From Prescottella agglutinans (lineage in GTDB: Bacteria > Actinomycetota > Actinomycetes > Mycobacteriales > Mycobacteriaceae), in the NCBI RefSeq assembly GCF_004011865.1, contig NZ_RKLP01000007.1, positions 62,001 through 126,000 on the forward strand: DNA of 64,000 nucleotides, read 5' to 3'. Position 1 is the stretch's first letter. The number at the start of each line of letters is the position of its first letter. Under the pieces are notes generated by a model that did no database searches, was not told the DNA's origin, and was given only the letters and a program-made list of their open reading frames with translations. The position numbers and the translations under genes were made by a program. This document shows positions 53,435-64,000 of this stretch, in pieces.

Positions 53435-53864
53435 GCACAAACCCCCTCGGAGTGGATTTTCCACGAATCGTGCGTTTCTTCCGAACCCCGCGTTTCGTCC
53501 TGGGCGAGGGCTCGCGCCCGGACTGGTCGACCGGACGGCGACTCAGCCTAAGCGACGCCCCCAGGTTTTCCGGCGGGAAGCGCGAACCACTTTGCGGGAC
53601 CGACCGATTCGAAGCCGAATACCGCACGATCGGCTGTGGCGCAACCGAATCCGGACACATCGGGAGCTCTCGTGACCGGTCTGTCACCGAACTCGGCGAC
53701 CGGCGGTTCGCGGGGTTTCGAAATTTCTCGAAGATTCGCCACGCCTACCTACGCGTGACATCATGAAGAGAACGCATACAGCTTGGCGGACACGGCCGGC
53801 GCGAGGGTTCGCAGGACCAGAGGAACTACCGTGCCGGTCCAGCAGATGTAAGGCGGGGTGGCGC
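53435..53864 (+). promoter_or_regulatory. Divergent control region of the pap operon
   Basis: 430 bp without a convincing gene. It contains a dyad TTCGA-N6-TCGAA at 53717-53732. A plausible promoter follows, with -35 GTGACA (53756-53761) and -10 TACAGC (53778-53783) at 16-bp spacing, 80 bp before the first pap gene. The dyad lies just upstream of the -35, as expected for an activator. Confidence 0.4.
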
Positions 53865-54236
53865 ATGGACGACACCAGTGGCTCCACGAGGGCCGACACC
53901 TCAGGATCCCCGGCGGGCGCCCGCTGGAGCCGTCAACCGGAGCTCGAGCGCCTGCGGGCGGAGCTGGACGCGATCGACGGGCGGCTCCTCGAGGACATCC
54001 GGGCACGCATCGACGTCTGCGTCCGGATCGCCGAGGTCAAGCGACGTCAGAGCATTCCCATGATGCAGCCGCAGCGGGTCGGCCTGGTGCAGGCCCGCGC
54101 CGAGGAGTTCGCGCGTGCGAACGGGCTGTCCCCGGAGTTCCTGCGGCGGTTGTACGACGTGATGATCGCCGAGACGTGCCGGGTCGAGGACGACGTCATC
54201 GACTCGAACGGCGACCGCACTCGCGCTATGGGCTGA
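53865..54236 (+). CDS. papB: AroQ-type chorismate mutase-like protein, probable 4-amino-4-deoxychorismate mutase (PapB)
   Basis: 123 residues from ATG 53865 (AAGGCGGGG upstream). The AroQ helical bundle reads LERLRAELDAIDGRLLEDIR, ARIDVCVRIAEVKRRQSIPM and PQRVGLVQARAEEFARANGL, with the catalytic Arg and Lys of the first long helix present. On its own it could be a plain chorismate mutase. Being encoded 7 bp before an ADC synthase, with a prephenate-dehydrogenase-like gene after that, matches PapB of the chloramphenicol, pristinamycin and obafluorin pathways. PapB rearranges 4-amino-4-deoxychorismate to 4-amino-4-deoxyprephenate. First gene of the four-gene operon. Confidence 0.85.
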   Translation: MDDTSGSTRADTSGSPAGARWSRQPELERLRAELDAIDGRLLEDIRARIDVCVRIAEVKRRQSIPMMQPQRVGLVQARAEEFARANGLSPEFLRRLYDVMIAETCRVEDDVIDSNGDRTRAMG

Positions 54237-54243
54237 GGACGTC

Positions 54244-56360
<2,117 letters not shown>

Positions 56361-56364
<4 letters not shown>

Positions 56365-57278
56365 CGGCGCGCGCTGAGACGGGAACCGCGCGGGTGGCGG
56401 TCGTCGGCGGTGCGGGCGCGGTCGGTGCGATGCTGGCCGGCCTGGCGCGGTCGGGGGGCGACGACGTGACCGTGATCGACCGGGTCCGCCCCGCCGGCGA
56501 TCGGGCCGCCCTGGTCGGCGATGTCGGCGCGCCCTCGGAGCGGGTGTGCGCCGCCCTCGCCGGCGCGGACGTCGTGGTGCTCGCGGTGCCCGAGGCGGTG
56601 GCGGTCGGCGTGGTGCCGGTCGTGGACCGGGCGATGCGCCGCGGAGCGCTGCTGGTCGAGACCCTCTCCGTCAAGACGCGGATCCATGGGGCGTTGCACG
56701 ACGGGGCGCCCGGCCGCCCGGCGCTGGGGATCAATCCGATGTTCGCGCCCGGGCTGGGCATGGCCGGGCGACCGGTGGCCGCGGTGGTCCATCACGACGG
56801 GCCCGAGGTCGACCGGTTCCTCACCGAGGTGGCCGGGTGGGGCGGGCGGGTGGTGCGCCTCGACGCCGCCGAACACGATCGCGTCGCCGCCGCCACTCAG
56901 GCGCTCACTCATGCCGCCGTCCTCGCGTTCGGGCTCGCACTGGCCGACGTCGGTGTCGGTCCCGAGGCACTGGCGGCGACGGCTCCCCCGCCGCACACCA
57001 CGATGCTCGCGCTGCTGGCCCGGGTCGGGACCGGCGTTCCGGAGGTCTACCACGACATCCAGGCCGGAAACCCGGCCGCCGCCGAGGCACGAAAGGCGTT
57101 GGCGGCGGGCCTGGCCCGCCTGTCCGAGACGGTCGAGCGGGGCGACGAGGGCGCCTTCGCCGCGCTGATGGCGGACGCCGTCCGGCCGCTCGGTGACCGG
57201 CGCGACGACTACCGGTCGATGTGCGCGGCGCTCTTCGAGCAGCTGCGGGACCCGCCGCGGGAAGGAGGAACATCGTGA
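56361..57278 (+). CDS. papC: Prephenate-dehydrogenase-like protein, probable 4-amino-4-deoxyprephenate dehydrogenase (PapC)
   Basis: 305 residues, GTG start overlapping papA. The Rossmann NAD site reads [22 protein letters not shown] (pieces), followed by [55 protein letters not shown] and [20 protein letters not shown]. This is the TyrA order, with its conserved His in the last two motifs. In this operon it should oxidatively decarboxylate 4-amino-4-deoxyprephenate to 4-aminophenylpyruvate; an ordinary aromatic aminotransferase would then give 4-aminophenylalanine. No aminotransferase gene is present here. Overlaps the N-oxygenase gene by GTGA. Confidence 0.87.
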
Positions 57279-58270
57279 CCGCCAATCCGTTCGGCGACGC
57301 CGCCGCCGAGAACGAGTCCCTGCTGCGGCTGCCGTCGCTCCCGCCGTTCGACCCGGCCGACCCGGCCGAGAGCGCGGTCATCAGCGCGCTGGCAGGCAGT
57401 TGGTCGCGCCGCGCCACCGTCAAGCGTCCCGAACCCGACCTCGACGAGCTGTTCGACGCCGAGAAGGACGACTATCCGGTGTCGTTGATCCCCTTCGCCG
57501 ACGACGACCGGTTCCGCCGGCTCGACGAGCTCACCCGGGCCCGCGTGCTGGCCTGGGCGTGGATCGCCTACAACAAGAACGTGATGGACGTCGAGCAGTA
57601 CGTCGTCAATCCCGGGTTCCGGCTGCTGTCGCAGGACGCGTTCGGCACCGGGCTGGGCGACACCCTGACCATCGCCACGCTCCAGGCGATGGTCGACGAG
57701 CAGTACCACACGCTGATGCACCTGAACGCGAGCGCGCTCACGCGCCGCCGGCGCGGATGGGATCTGCCGGAGCGCCGCCTGCCGTACGGGCCGACGGTGC
57801 GCGGACAGTACGCGGCGGTCGCGGAGGCCGACACCCCGCGCGAATCGGCGCTGGCCGGTTTGGCATTCACGACCGTGGCCGAGACGTCGATCAGCTCCTA
57901 CCTGGGACTGATGACCGACGACGAGAACCTCCAGCCGGTGAACCGGGCGACCGTGGTGCTGCATCGGCGCGACGAGTACTGCCACTTGTCGATCGCTGGG
58001 GAGCTGCTGAAGATCGTGTACGAGCGCCTCACCGGGGACGACCGGCGGATCCTGCTGTCCGGGTTGGCCGCCGGGCTCCGGGCCTTCGAGGCAAACGACT
58101 ACACGACGTGGACGACGGTGATGGAGGCCGAAGGCGTCCGCGACGGTGCGGCCTTGGTGGCCGACGCCGCACACGACACGGGACGCCGGAAGCTGGTGCA
58201 GGACTGCAGTGCGATCCGCCGCCTGTGCGACGACCTGGGTGTCGCCGACGAGGTCCCCTACGAGTGGTGA
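57275..58270 (+). CDS. AurF/CmlI-type diiron N-oxygenase
   Basis: 331 residues, GTG start with GAAGGAGGA upstream. All seven diiron ligands known from AurF can be placed: E107 ([10 protein letters not shown]), E142 and H145 ([10 protein letters not shown]), E203 ([10 protein letters not shown]), H230, E234 and H237 ([11 protein letters not shown]). The register is only 6-7 residues off AurF numbering, so the fold and chemistry should be the same. AurF oxidises p-aminobenzoate and CmlI an arylamine precursor to the nitro compound. Coupled to papABC, the likely substrate is 4-aminophenylalanine, 4-aminophenylpyruvate or a derivative. No signal peptide. Confidence 0.9.
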   Translation: MTANPFGDAAAENESLLRLPSLPPFDPADPAESAVISALAGSWSRRATVKRPEPDLDELFDAEKDDYPVSLIPFADDDRFRRLDELTRARVLAWAWIAYNKNVMDVEQYVVNPGFRLLSQDAFGTGLGDTLTIATLQAMVDEQYHTLMHLNASALTRRRRGWDLPERRLPYGPTVRGQYAAVAEADTPRESALAGLAFTTVAETSISSYLGLMTDDENLQPVNRATVVLHRRDEYCHLSIAGELLKIVYERLTGDDRRILLSGLAAGLRAFEANDYTTWTTVMEAEGVRDGAALVADAAHDTGRRKLVQDCSAIRRLCDDLGVADEVPYEW

Positions 58271-58508
58271 CGTCCACCGTGGTCATCCCAAACAGTCTCC
58301 ACCAGTGCGATCCACCTGCCGTTCAACGGATTGCCCGCCTCGATCTCGTCGTGAGTTTGGACAGCCGTCGCACCGATGGACGTCCAGACCGGGCCCACGG
58401 AGTCGCTGGCCCCAAACAGGACATGCCATCACCCAGGTCGATATGGCGGCCTTCGCTGACGCGCGATCGTTCCGAAAGCCGCGCCCAGTCTGGACCCTCC
58501 GACGCGCC
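58258..58508 (-). pseudogene. Frameshifted gene remnant overlapping the N-oxygenase 3' end
   Basis: On the minus strand 58422-58258 reads VLFGASDSVGPVWTSIGATA, VQTHDEIEAGNPLNGRWIAL and [14 protein letters not shown], then TAG; this has clear protein character. The upstream part continues only in another frame (58508-58425: GASEGPDWARLSERSRVSEG, RHIDLGDG), with the shift at 58423-58424 consistent with one lost base. A stop lies upstream at 58509-58511. No start or ribosome site is visible. Its 3' 13 bp overlap the N-oxygenase gene. Family unknown; it appears to be the C-terminal end of a decayed gene. Confidence 0.6.
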
Positions 58509-58645
58509 TCATGACGCTGCCCACGCTATGCAGTGGGCGACTCCGCAAGAGACGCATGACGGCGCACCGGCACCAAATGGCCCTCATGCCAGGAGCCTGA
58601 CCTATGGCAGGGACCTATAGGCAGATGTGCAACACCCGAGTGTCG

Positions 58646-59503
58646 CTACAGGCGCTCGACGACGATGAGATTCACGTTCACGTCCATGCCGCATTGGGCA
58701 CCGGCCGTGCTTTGCCATGTGTAGTCCACCTCAGCGATCCCGTGGGCCAACACGTTGAACCAGCGGGTCGCCCCTGCTGGGATCGTGAGGAAGGTGTGCA
58801 TCGCGGGTGCCGTACCACCGTCGCTATCGTCATCCTTCGCCCACGACGTGCCCGGCGCCTCCCTCTTCCTGCGGTGAACAAGGAGTTCGTCCAAGAGCTG
58901 AGTCACGGGGCCCTTCTCGTCGTATGCCTGGCTCTGCACACTTGCCTTCCAATCGGCCGAAGGCGGCGTAGTCAGCACGTCGTATCCCAGAACCTGCAGA
59001 TCCCACATTGAGGTCCAAAAGATCATCGGGGCGACACGGACTTGAATCGTTTGACTCGAGTAGAGACCAACACCCACCCAACAGATTCCTTCTTGGCGGT
59101 TGTCATCGACACCTTGGATATTACCGGCATCCGCCCCGAGTCCCATTGTTCCTTTCTTGGGATCGGGGAACATCCGCGCCTTCCCTGAATTCTGCCCGCC
59201 GTAATCGTACGGTGGAACGATTACCTGCACCCTAGGCCCCTGCGAAAAGTCACGAATCCCAATCTCCAGTGGCTGATCGAATACACGATCGAGCCTTGGG
59301 AGCGGATCGTCTCGAACCAAGGGTTCGATGCCCGAAAGATCGCCCACATGCTTGGATAACTCGGGATCGGCCTTGAGGGCCCGGCGAATGCGTTCATTCT
59401 TCAACTCCCGGGCAGATCGCGAGATTACGGTCGCTACTTCATCGCAAGCATGCGCCCTCGACATCATTTCAAGCGGCGGCTCTAGTAATTCTTCTTCCCT
59501 CAT
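58646..59503 (-). CDS. Protein of unknown function, beta-rich C-terminal half
   Basis: 285 residues from ATG 59503, where GGGAGG lies 5 nt upstream. I do not recognise it. The first ~90 residues are charged and helical (ISRSARELKNERIRRALKAD). Residues ~95-285 look beta-rich and aromatic: PRVQVIVPPYDYGGQNSGKA, ICWVGVGLYSSQTIQVRVAP, MIFWTSMWDLQVLGYDVLTT, MHTFLTIPAGATRWFNVLAH, and a final VDYTWQS...DVNVNLIVVERL. There is no signal peptide or membrane segment. Codon use is less GC-rich than in neighbours. It lies between two broken ORFs on the same strand, suggesting a horizontally acquired segment. A beta-sandwich/lectin or toxin-like fold is possible but unproven. Confidence 0.7.
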   Translation of the reverse strand: MREEELLEPPLEMMSRAHACDEVATVISRSARELKNERIRRALKADPELSKHVGDLSGIEPLVRDDPLPRLDRVFDQPLEIGIRDFSQGPRVQVIVPPYDYGGQNSGKARMFPDPKKGTMGLGADAGNIQGVDDNRQEGICWVGVGLYSSQTIQVRVAPMIFWTSMWDLQVLGYDVLTTPPSADWKASVQSQAYDEKGPVTQLLDELLVHRRKREAPGTSWAKDDDSDGGTAPAMHTFLTIPAGATRWFNVLAHGIAEVDYTWQSTAGAQCGMDVNVNLIVVERL

Positions 59504-59590
59504 GACGCCCTCCCAGTTCCAGAGATGGACAAAACCGGTCTGTTCCATCATCCGCCCGATGGGCAAGGATGTCAGCGTTGATTCGAACTA

Positions 59591-60109
59591 CTAAACAATT
59601 CTGGGGAGATCCGAGTCGATCGAAAGTTCGCCATTCGGATTCAGAATGATGCCGAACGGAAGTGCAGTTCCTTGCCGCTGAAGATGCGAACGGGGGCGGC
59701 CCAACAGGTAGGCCAGAGAGTTCAGGAGCATCGGATCTCGTTTATCCTCGCGCTGACCGTCAACAACGTGTTCTCCCGGACTGTGGTCTGTTGGTGAGCG
59801 TCGAAGGCATCCGATCCCGCCATTGGCGTCCACCTGGATCTGAACACCATGGACTTCGTCCAGGCAGCCAACGCCCCCAACCAGGTCGACGGCGCACCGC
59901 GGGGTGGTGATGGTCTCCGACCAGACCTTCAAATCCACGTCCGATCGAACCTGCTATCTGGCCCGGATCGCCAAGGGGAGCTTGCTGTCCGCGGCTTCGA
60001 ACGCGGCGATCATGTCGCGTTCGATCGGATGGGCCTGCTCGTCGGGGGGTGGTTTTCCATCCGACGAGCAAGCTTTGATGGTCCTCAAGTTGCCAGAAGT
60101 GGGCGACAT
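59591..60109 (-). pseudogene. ORF interrupted by an in-frame amber codon
   Basis: ATG 60109 opens MSPTSGNLRTIKACSSDGKP, continues PPDEQAHPIERDMIAAFEAA, DSKLPLAIRAR, then TAG at 59954-59956. The same frame continues at once for 120 codons (VWSETITTPRCAVDLVGGVG, REDKRDPMLLNSLAYLLGRP, LPFGIILNPNGELSIDSDLP). The second half could also start independently at GTG 59938 or ATG 59731. The LPFG..L...GEL segment looks like a conserved end seen in small actinobacterial proteins. The opposite strand of 59904-60200 is also open, so coding direction is not certain. Probably a degraded gene of the same acquired segment. Confidence 0.45.
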
Positions 60110-60219
60110 GAAGCCGCCAATGGTAACCGAGGAAAGGAAGGTGACGTTCCTGAACTGTCAGGTTGCGGCCGACAGTCGCGGTGTCGCCACTCGGTTCTGA
60201 CCGGCGGCTGGAAGTGCTC

Positions 60220-60609
60220 TCACGGTGTGGCGTTCATCCACGCGTCGAAGGCGGGCTGCACGTTTGGGTTCGACTGCGTGATGCCGTTGTACGCGCCGAC
60301 GGCCGCGCCGATCCCGGTGCCGACGATGCAGCCGGCGATGAAGTTCGGGAAGATCGAGACGCAGCCGATCGCGAGCCCGACTCCGGCGCCGGTCGCCATC
60401 CCCGCCGGACCGCCGCGCTCCCAGCCGATACCGATCTCGCGCATCAGATTGTCTTGCGCCGTCTGTTTGTCGACGACAGGCTGCACGAGCGGGACGGCGA
60501 TGTCGCCGGGGACGGTCGACTGGGCGGGTGCCGCGTAGGCGGCGCCGGCACCGCTGCCGAGTGCGGCGACGACGAGGACCGATGCGGCCGATGCCTTCAG
60601 GAGTTTCAT
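60220..60609 (-). CDS. Small secreted glycine-rich protein
   Basis: 129 residues from ATG 60609 (GGAGAG upstream). The signal peptide MKLLKASAASVLVVAALGSG leads to a cleavage site near AYAAPA. The mature part contains a glycine-zipper-like segment, AGMATGAGVGLAIGCVSIFP then NFIAGCIVGTGIGAAVGAYN, with two Cys able to pair. Such exported proteins are common in Rhodococcus and Mycobacterium and may associate with the membrane or envelope. It follows the NRPS gene on the same strand, 126 bp after its stop, and could be co-transcribed, but there is no mechanistic link. Confidence 0.75.
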   Translation of the reverse strand: MKLLKASAASVLVVAALGSGAGAAYAAPAQSTVPGDIAVPLVQPVVDKQTAQDNLMREIGIGWERGGPAGMATGAGVGLAIGCVSIFPNFIAGCIVGTGIGAAVGAYNGITQSNPNVQPAFDAWMNATP

Positions 60610-60735
60610 GACGCTCTCCAAACTGTGTGGAAGGAAGGCAGTCCAGTTGTTTCGACGCTAGTGCCCGGGCGCCTCCTTCGCCAGGAATCGGCGGTGTTCG
60701 GTATGAATGCGAAGTTTGTTGCGGCAAAACCGATT

Positions 60736-63700
60736 TCAGTGATCCACGAGGTAATCCTCGAGCAGTGGACCGATCTCGGCGAGGGCAGTCGGCTCGATCA
60801 TCTGGTTGTGTTCGCAGTCGATCGTGAACTCGCGGATCCGTCCGGTGATCGCGGACTGCCACACCTGCGGTGAATGCTCCGCTCCGGTGGCCTCGGCGCC
60901 GTCGCCGCGGCCGGCGCTGAAGAACAGCAGGTCGCCGTCGAACACGCCCGGTGCGTACCGGTTCATGATCCGGGCGGACGTGGTGAATCCCTCGTTGATC
61001 CGCTTCAGATGTGCGGGTGTCAATCCCGTTTCCTGGCCGAGCGATTCGTTGAGCAGATCGACGGCCTCCGCGTAGGTCAGCTCGCGGACGCCGCCGTACG
61101 GCGCGAGATCCAGGCCCAGTCCCTCGAGCAGTTCGACCACCGTGAGCGGGCCCGGCTCCTCCTCGTCCTCGGTGAGATAGCTGTCCATGATCGCGAGTGT
61201 CGCGACTTCCTCACCGGCGTTACGTAGTTCGACCGCCATCGCGTGCGCGATCACGCCGCCGAGCGACCACCCGAGCAGGTGGTACGGGCCGTGCGGTTGG
61301 ATCGTGCGGATCTCCTCGACGTACCGGTGCGCGAGCTGCTGGACCGAGTCGAAGTCGGGTCCGCCGCTGAGCAGCGGCAGCTGCAGGCCGTACGCCGGAC
61401 GATCCTTGGCGAGGTATTGCACCAGCCCGGCGTAACCCCACGACAGGCCGATGCCGGGATGCACGCAGAACAATGGCGGGCGTTCGCCGACGGGGCGCAG
61501 CGGGATCATCACGCCGAGGGCGTCGTCGACCGGCGACTCGCCGTGCCCGAGGTACCCGACCGGCAGGTCGATGCGCTTGGCCAGACCCGACGGTGTCGGA
61601 TCCAGGAACATCGTCTGCAGCGGGATCTGCCGCCCCAGCCGGGACTGCAGCTCGGACATGATCCGGGTCGCGATGATCGAGTTGCCGCCGAGGTCGAAGA
61701 AGCTGTCGTCGATGCCGACGTGCTCGATGCCCAGCACCTCCGCGAACACCTCGGTGACCGCGCGTTCCGTCGCCGTCGTCGGCGGCCGGAACTCGGTGGT
61801 GAGCGACGTGAAGTCGGGCTCCGGCAGCGCGCGGCGGTCGAGCTTGCCGACCGGGGTCAGCGGTATGTCGTCGAGCACCACGATCGCCGACGGCACCATG
61901 TGGGCCGGGAGCTGGGCGGCGACGTGCGCGCGCAGGTCCCGGGATTCGACGCCGTGGCCCTCGACCGGCCGCACGTACGACGCCAGCAGGGTGTCGCCCG
62001 ACGGCCCGGTGTGGCCGAGGGTCGCGGCGAACGTGACCGCGGGATGCCGGGTGAGGACGGCGTCGATCTCGCCGAGTTCGATGCGGAACCCGCGGACCTT
62101 GACCTGGAAGTCGGACCGGCCGATGTACTCGATGGTGTGGTCGGGCCGCCAGCGGACCACGTCGCCGGTGCGGTACATCCGCGTCCCGGTTGCGCCGAAC
62201 GGGTCCGCGACGAACCGCTCCGAGGTGAGCCCCGGGCGGTTGTGGTAGCCGCGGGCCAGTCCGGGACCGGAGATGTACAGCTCGCCGGGCACACCGACCG
62301 GGACGGGGCGCAGCCGCCCGTCGAGCACGGCCTCCCGGAAGCCGATCGCCGGGCCGCCGATGTTGACCACCTCGCCCGGCTGCATGGCGTCGCTGACGCT
62401 GGCCTGGATCGTGGTCTCGGTGGGCCCGTAGCCGTTGAACATCCGCCGCCCGGGTGCCCACTTGGCGACCAGTTCCGGCGGGCACGCCTCGCCCGCGACC
62501 GCGAGCACCCGCAGCGCCTCGAGCCCCTCGTCCTCGATGGAGGCGAGCGCCGTCGGCGTGATGAACCCGTGCGTGACGCCCTCGCGCGACAGCAGGTCGG
62601 TCAGTTCGGATCCGCCGTACACGGTGGGCGGGACGATCACCAGGCGCGCGCCGGCGCTGAACGCCATCATCATCTCGAACACCGAGGCGTCGAAGCTCGG
62701 CGACGCCAGATGCGAGACCCGCGACTGTGGGGTGACGGCGAAGCGCACCCGCTCCTCCTCGGTGAGGTTCGCGATCCCGAGATGGGTGACGATGACGCCC
62801 TTCGGCAGGCCCGTCGAGCCCGACGTGTAGATCAGGTAGGCGGGATGCGTGAGATGCAGCGGTGTCGTGCGGTCGGCGTCGGTGACCGGTGTCGCGGACA
62901 CCTCGGCCATCCGGGCGTCGAGTTCGCCGTCGTCGAGCACCAGCCAGGGCACGGTGTCGGGGAGCCGTTCCCGCAGCGCGGACGTCGTCAGGCCCACCTT
63001 GGTGCCCGAGTCGGAGAGCATGTGGGCGATCCGTTCGGCCGGGTAGTTCGGGTCCACCGGGACGAACGCGGCGCCGGCCTTCGCGACCGCCCAGATCGAG
63101 ACGATCTCCTCGATCGAGCGCGGCATGCCGAGTGCGACGAACGTCTCCGGGCCCACCCCGCGGCCGGCGAGCACGCGGGCCAGTCGATTCGACTGCTCGT
63201 CGAGTTCGCGGTACGTGACCGTGCGACCGAGGTAGGTCAGCGCGATGCCGTCCGGGTCGACCGACGCGGCACCGGCGAGCAGTTCGGGCCACACGTGCGG
63301 CGAGACGTCGGTGTGCCCGGCCGCGGGCGCGAGCTCCGTCAGCTCGGCCGAGTCGAGGATCTCGATGTCGCCGACGGCGCGCTGCGGGTCGGCGGTGACG
63401 GCCTCGAGGACGCGGACGAACCGGTGCGCGAGGCTGTCGATCGTGGTGGCGTCGAACAGGTCCGTCGCGAAGTCCAGGGACGCCTTGATCCCGGCGGCGG
63501 CCCCGTCCTCGGTGAATTCCTCCGCGAGGACCAGCTCGAGGTCCTCCTTCGCGACGGGGGCGTCGATGCCGACGCCCTCGACGACGAGTCCGGGCAGCTC
63601 CAGCCGGGGCCGCTCGTTGTTCTGGAACTCGATCGACACCTGGAACAGCGGCGAGTACGACGTCGAGCGGGGCGGGTTGATCTCCTCGACGAGCCGCTCG

Positions 63701-64000
63701 AACGGGACCTCGGCATGCCCGAACGCCGCCAGGTCGGATTCGCGGACGTGCCGGAGGATGTCGTCGAACGTGGCCCCGTGGTCGACGCGCGTGCGCAGCA
63801 CGAGGGTGTTGACGAACATGCCGACCAGCTCGTCGAGCGCGACCTCGCCGCGGCCGGCGATCGGGGTGCCGATCGCGATGTCGTCGGTGTCGGCGAGGCG
63901 GGCGAGCAGGGTCGCCAGCGCGGCGTGTATCGCCATGAACATGCTCGCGCCGTGCCGGTGCGCGAGGGCCGAGATCCGGGCGTGCAGGTCGGCGGGGACC
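60736..64000 (-). CDS. Non-ribosomal peptide synthetase, terminal C-A-PCP-TE module (5' end outside window)
   Basis: The frame stays open to base 64000, so only the last ~1,087 residues are seen. Order: condensation domain C-terminal half ([33 protein letters not shown]); adenylation domain ([96 protein letters not shown]); carrier protein with phosphopantetheine Ser in [14 protein letters not shown]; thioesterase with GWSLGG Ser, IMDSY Asp and a late His in [10 protein letters not shown]. It ends peptide assembly and releases the product. My hand-read specificity residues are D-A-F-F-A-A-G-I-Q-(K), matching no textbook code I can recall. The product could be a siderophore or another peptide. 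Confidence 0.93.
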   Translation of the reverse strand, partial: VPADLHARISALAHRHGASMFMAIHAALATLLARLADTDDIAIGTPIAGRGEVALDELVGMFVNTLVLRTRVDHGATFDDILRHVRESDLAAFGHAEVPFERLVEEINPPRSTSYSPLFQVSIEFQNNERPRLELPGLVVEGVGIDAPVAKEDLELVLAEEFTEDGAAAGIKASLDFATDLFDATTIDSLAHRFVRVLEAVTADPQRAVGDIEILDSAELTELAPAAGHTDVSPHVWPELLAGAASVDPDGIALTYLGRTVTYRELDEQSNRLARVLAGRGVGPETFVALGMPRSIEEIVSIWAVAKAGAAFVPVDPNYPAERIAHMLSDSGTKVGLTTSALRERLPDTVPWLVLDDGELDARMAEVSATPVTDADRTTPLHLTHPAYLIYTSGSTGLPKGVIVTHLGIANLTEEERVRFAVTPQSRVSHLASPSFDASVFEMMMAFSAGARLVIVPPTVYGGSELTDLLSREGVTHGFITPTALASIEDEGLEALRVLAVAGEACPPELVAKWAPGRRMFNGYGPTETTIQASVSDAMQPGEVVNIGGPAIGFREAVLDGRLRPVPVGVPGELYISGPGLARGYHNRPGLTSERFVADPFGATGTRMYRTGDVVRWRPDHTIEYIGRSDFQVKVRGFRIELGEIDAVLTRHPAVTFAATLGHTGPSGDTLLASYVRPVEGHGVESRDLRAHVAAQLPAHMVPSAIVVLDDIPLTPVGKLDRRALPEPDFTSLTTEFRPPTTATERAVTEVFAEVLGIEHVGIDDSFFDLGGNSIIATRIMSELQSRLGRQIPLQTMFLDPTPSGLAKRIDLPVGYLGHGESPVDDALGVMIPLRPVGERPPLFCVHPGIGLSWGYAGLVQYLAKDRPAYGLQLPLLSGGPDFDSVQQLAHRYVEEIRTIQPHGPYHLLGWSLGGVIAHAMAVELRNAGEEVATLAIMDSYLTEDEEEPGPLTVVELLEGLGLDLAPYGGVRELTYAEAVDLLNESLGQETGLTPAHLKRINEGFTTSARIMNRYAPGVFDGDLLFFSAGRGDGAEATGAEHSPQVWQSAITGRIREFTIDCEHNQMIEPTALAEIGPLLEDYLVDH

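Noticed and set aside
53407-53766. 119-codon plus-strand frame upstream of papB
   Set aside because: No ribosome site, composition unlike neighbours and it spans the likely promoter region.
59904-60200. Plus-strand 98-codon ORF opposite the amber-interrupted ORF
   Set aside because: Has an ATG and moderate coding character, but the minus-strand reading continues coherently over a longer stretch and matches the direction of neighbours. Neither could be proven, so only the minus-strand remnant was listed.
61220-63292. 690-codon alternative frame within the NRPS
   Set aside because: Arg/Gly/Pro-rich out-of-frame reading on the same strand; the NRPS frame contains complete A, PCP and TE motifs.

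Overview
The window is high-GC actinobacterial DNA. Marker genes point to Mycobacteriales, most likely Rhodococcus or a close relative: RbpA, BlaI/M56, a DosR/DevR-type dormancy set, IdeR-type iron boxes, a SigF-like sigma factor and a RES/Xre toxin-antitoxin pair. No rRNA, tRNA, insertion sequence or CRISPR array was seen. Names rest on reading motifs by eye; no database search was possible.

Layout. 0-20 kb: the end of gnd; a DEAD-box helicase with a long arginine-rich repeat tail; an M56 peptidase/BlaI pair with a clear operator; an esterase + aminoacyl-phosphatidylglycerol synthase operon; a RES/Xre toxin-antitoxin pair; a RidA/HxlR divergon; an alkyl sulfatase; an iron-siderophore ABC importer with IdeR-like boxes; a PaaI-type thioesterase; and NDH-2. 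The order gnd, M56 peptidase, BlaI, thioesterase, ndh matches the M. tuberculosis Rv1844c-Rv1854c neighbourhood as I remember it, with accessory genes inserted. 20-28 kb: an MFS exporter, an orphan tyrosine recombinase, an alpha/beta-hydrolase-cyclase fusion, a metallothionein-like protein, a SigF-family sigma factor, a small secreted protein and 1.1 kb of gene-poor DNA.

28-51 kb is a compact hypoxia/dormancy island: a DevS-like kinase, GH65 phosphorylase, three double-domain universal stress proteins, Hsp20, a CBS protein, PEP synthase, an Acg-type nitroreductase, DevR, a CtpF-like ATPase, an Rv2004c-like kinase, PfkB, two tiny unlisted genes and a complete group 3b NAD(P)-linked [NiFe] hydrogenase operon with its protease. 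A recurrent dyad (GGG-N5-ACGGCCC-like) sits in the key intergenic regions and is a candidate DevR box. 51-53.4 kb holds a zinc-finger protein, rbpA with a SigE/SigH-type promoter, and a secreted lipase.

53.8-64 kb is the most novel part. A coupled four-gene operon encodes a chorismate-mutase-like protein, an aminodeoxychorismate synthase (PIKGT motif), a prephenate-dehydrogenase-like protein and an AurF-type diiron N-oxygenase with all seven metal ligands. That gene set predicts chorismate to 4-aminophenylalanine to an N-oxygenated (nitro) aromatic. Downstream lies a partly decayed minus-strand tract (a frameshifted remnant, an intact unknown 285-aa protein and an amber-interrupted ORF), then a small secreted glycine-rich protein and the C-A-PCP-TE end of a non-ribosomal peptide synthetase running off the window.
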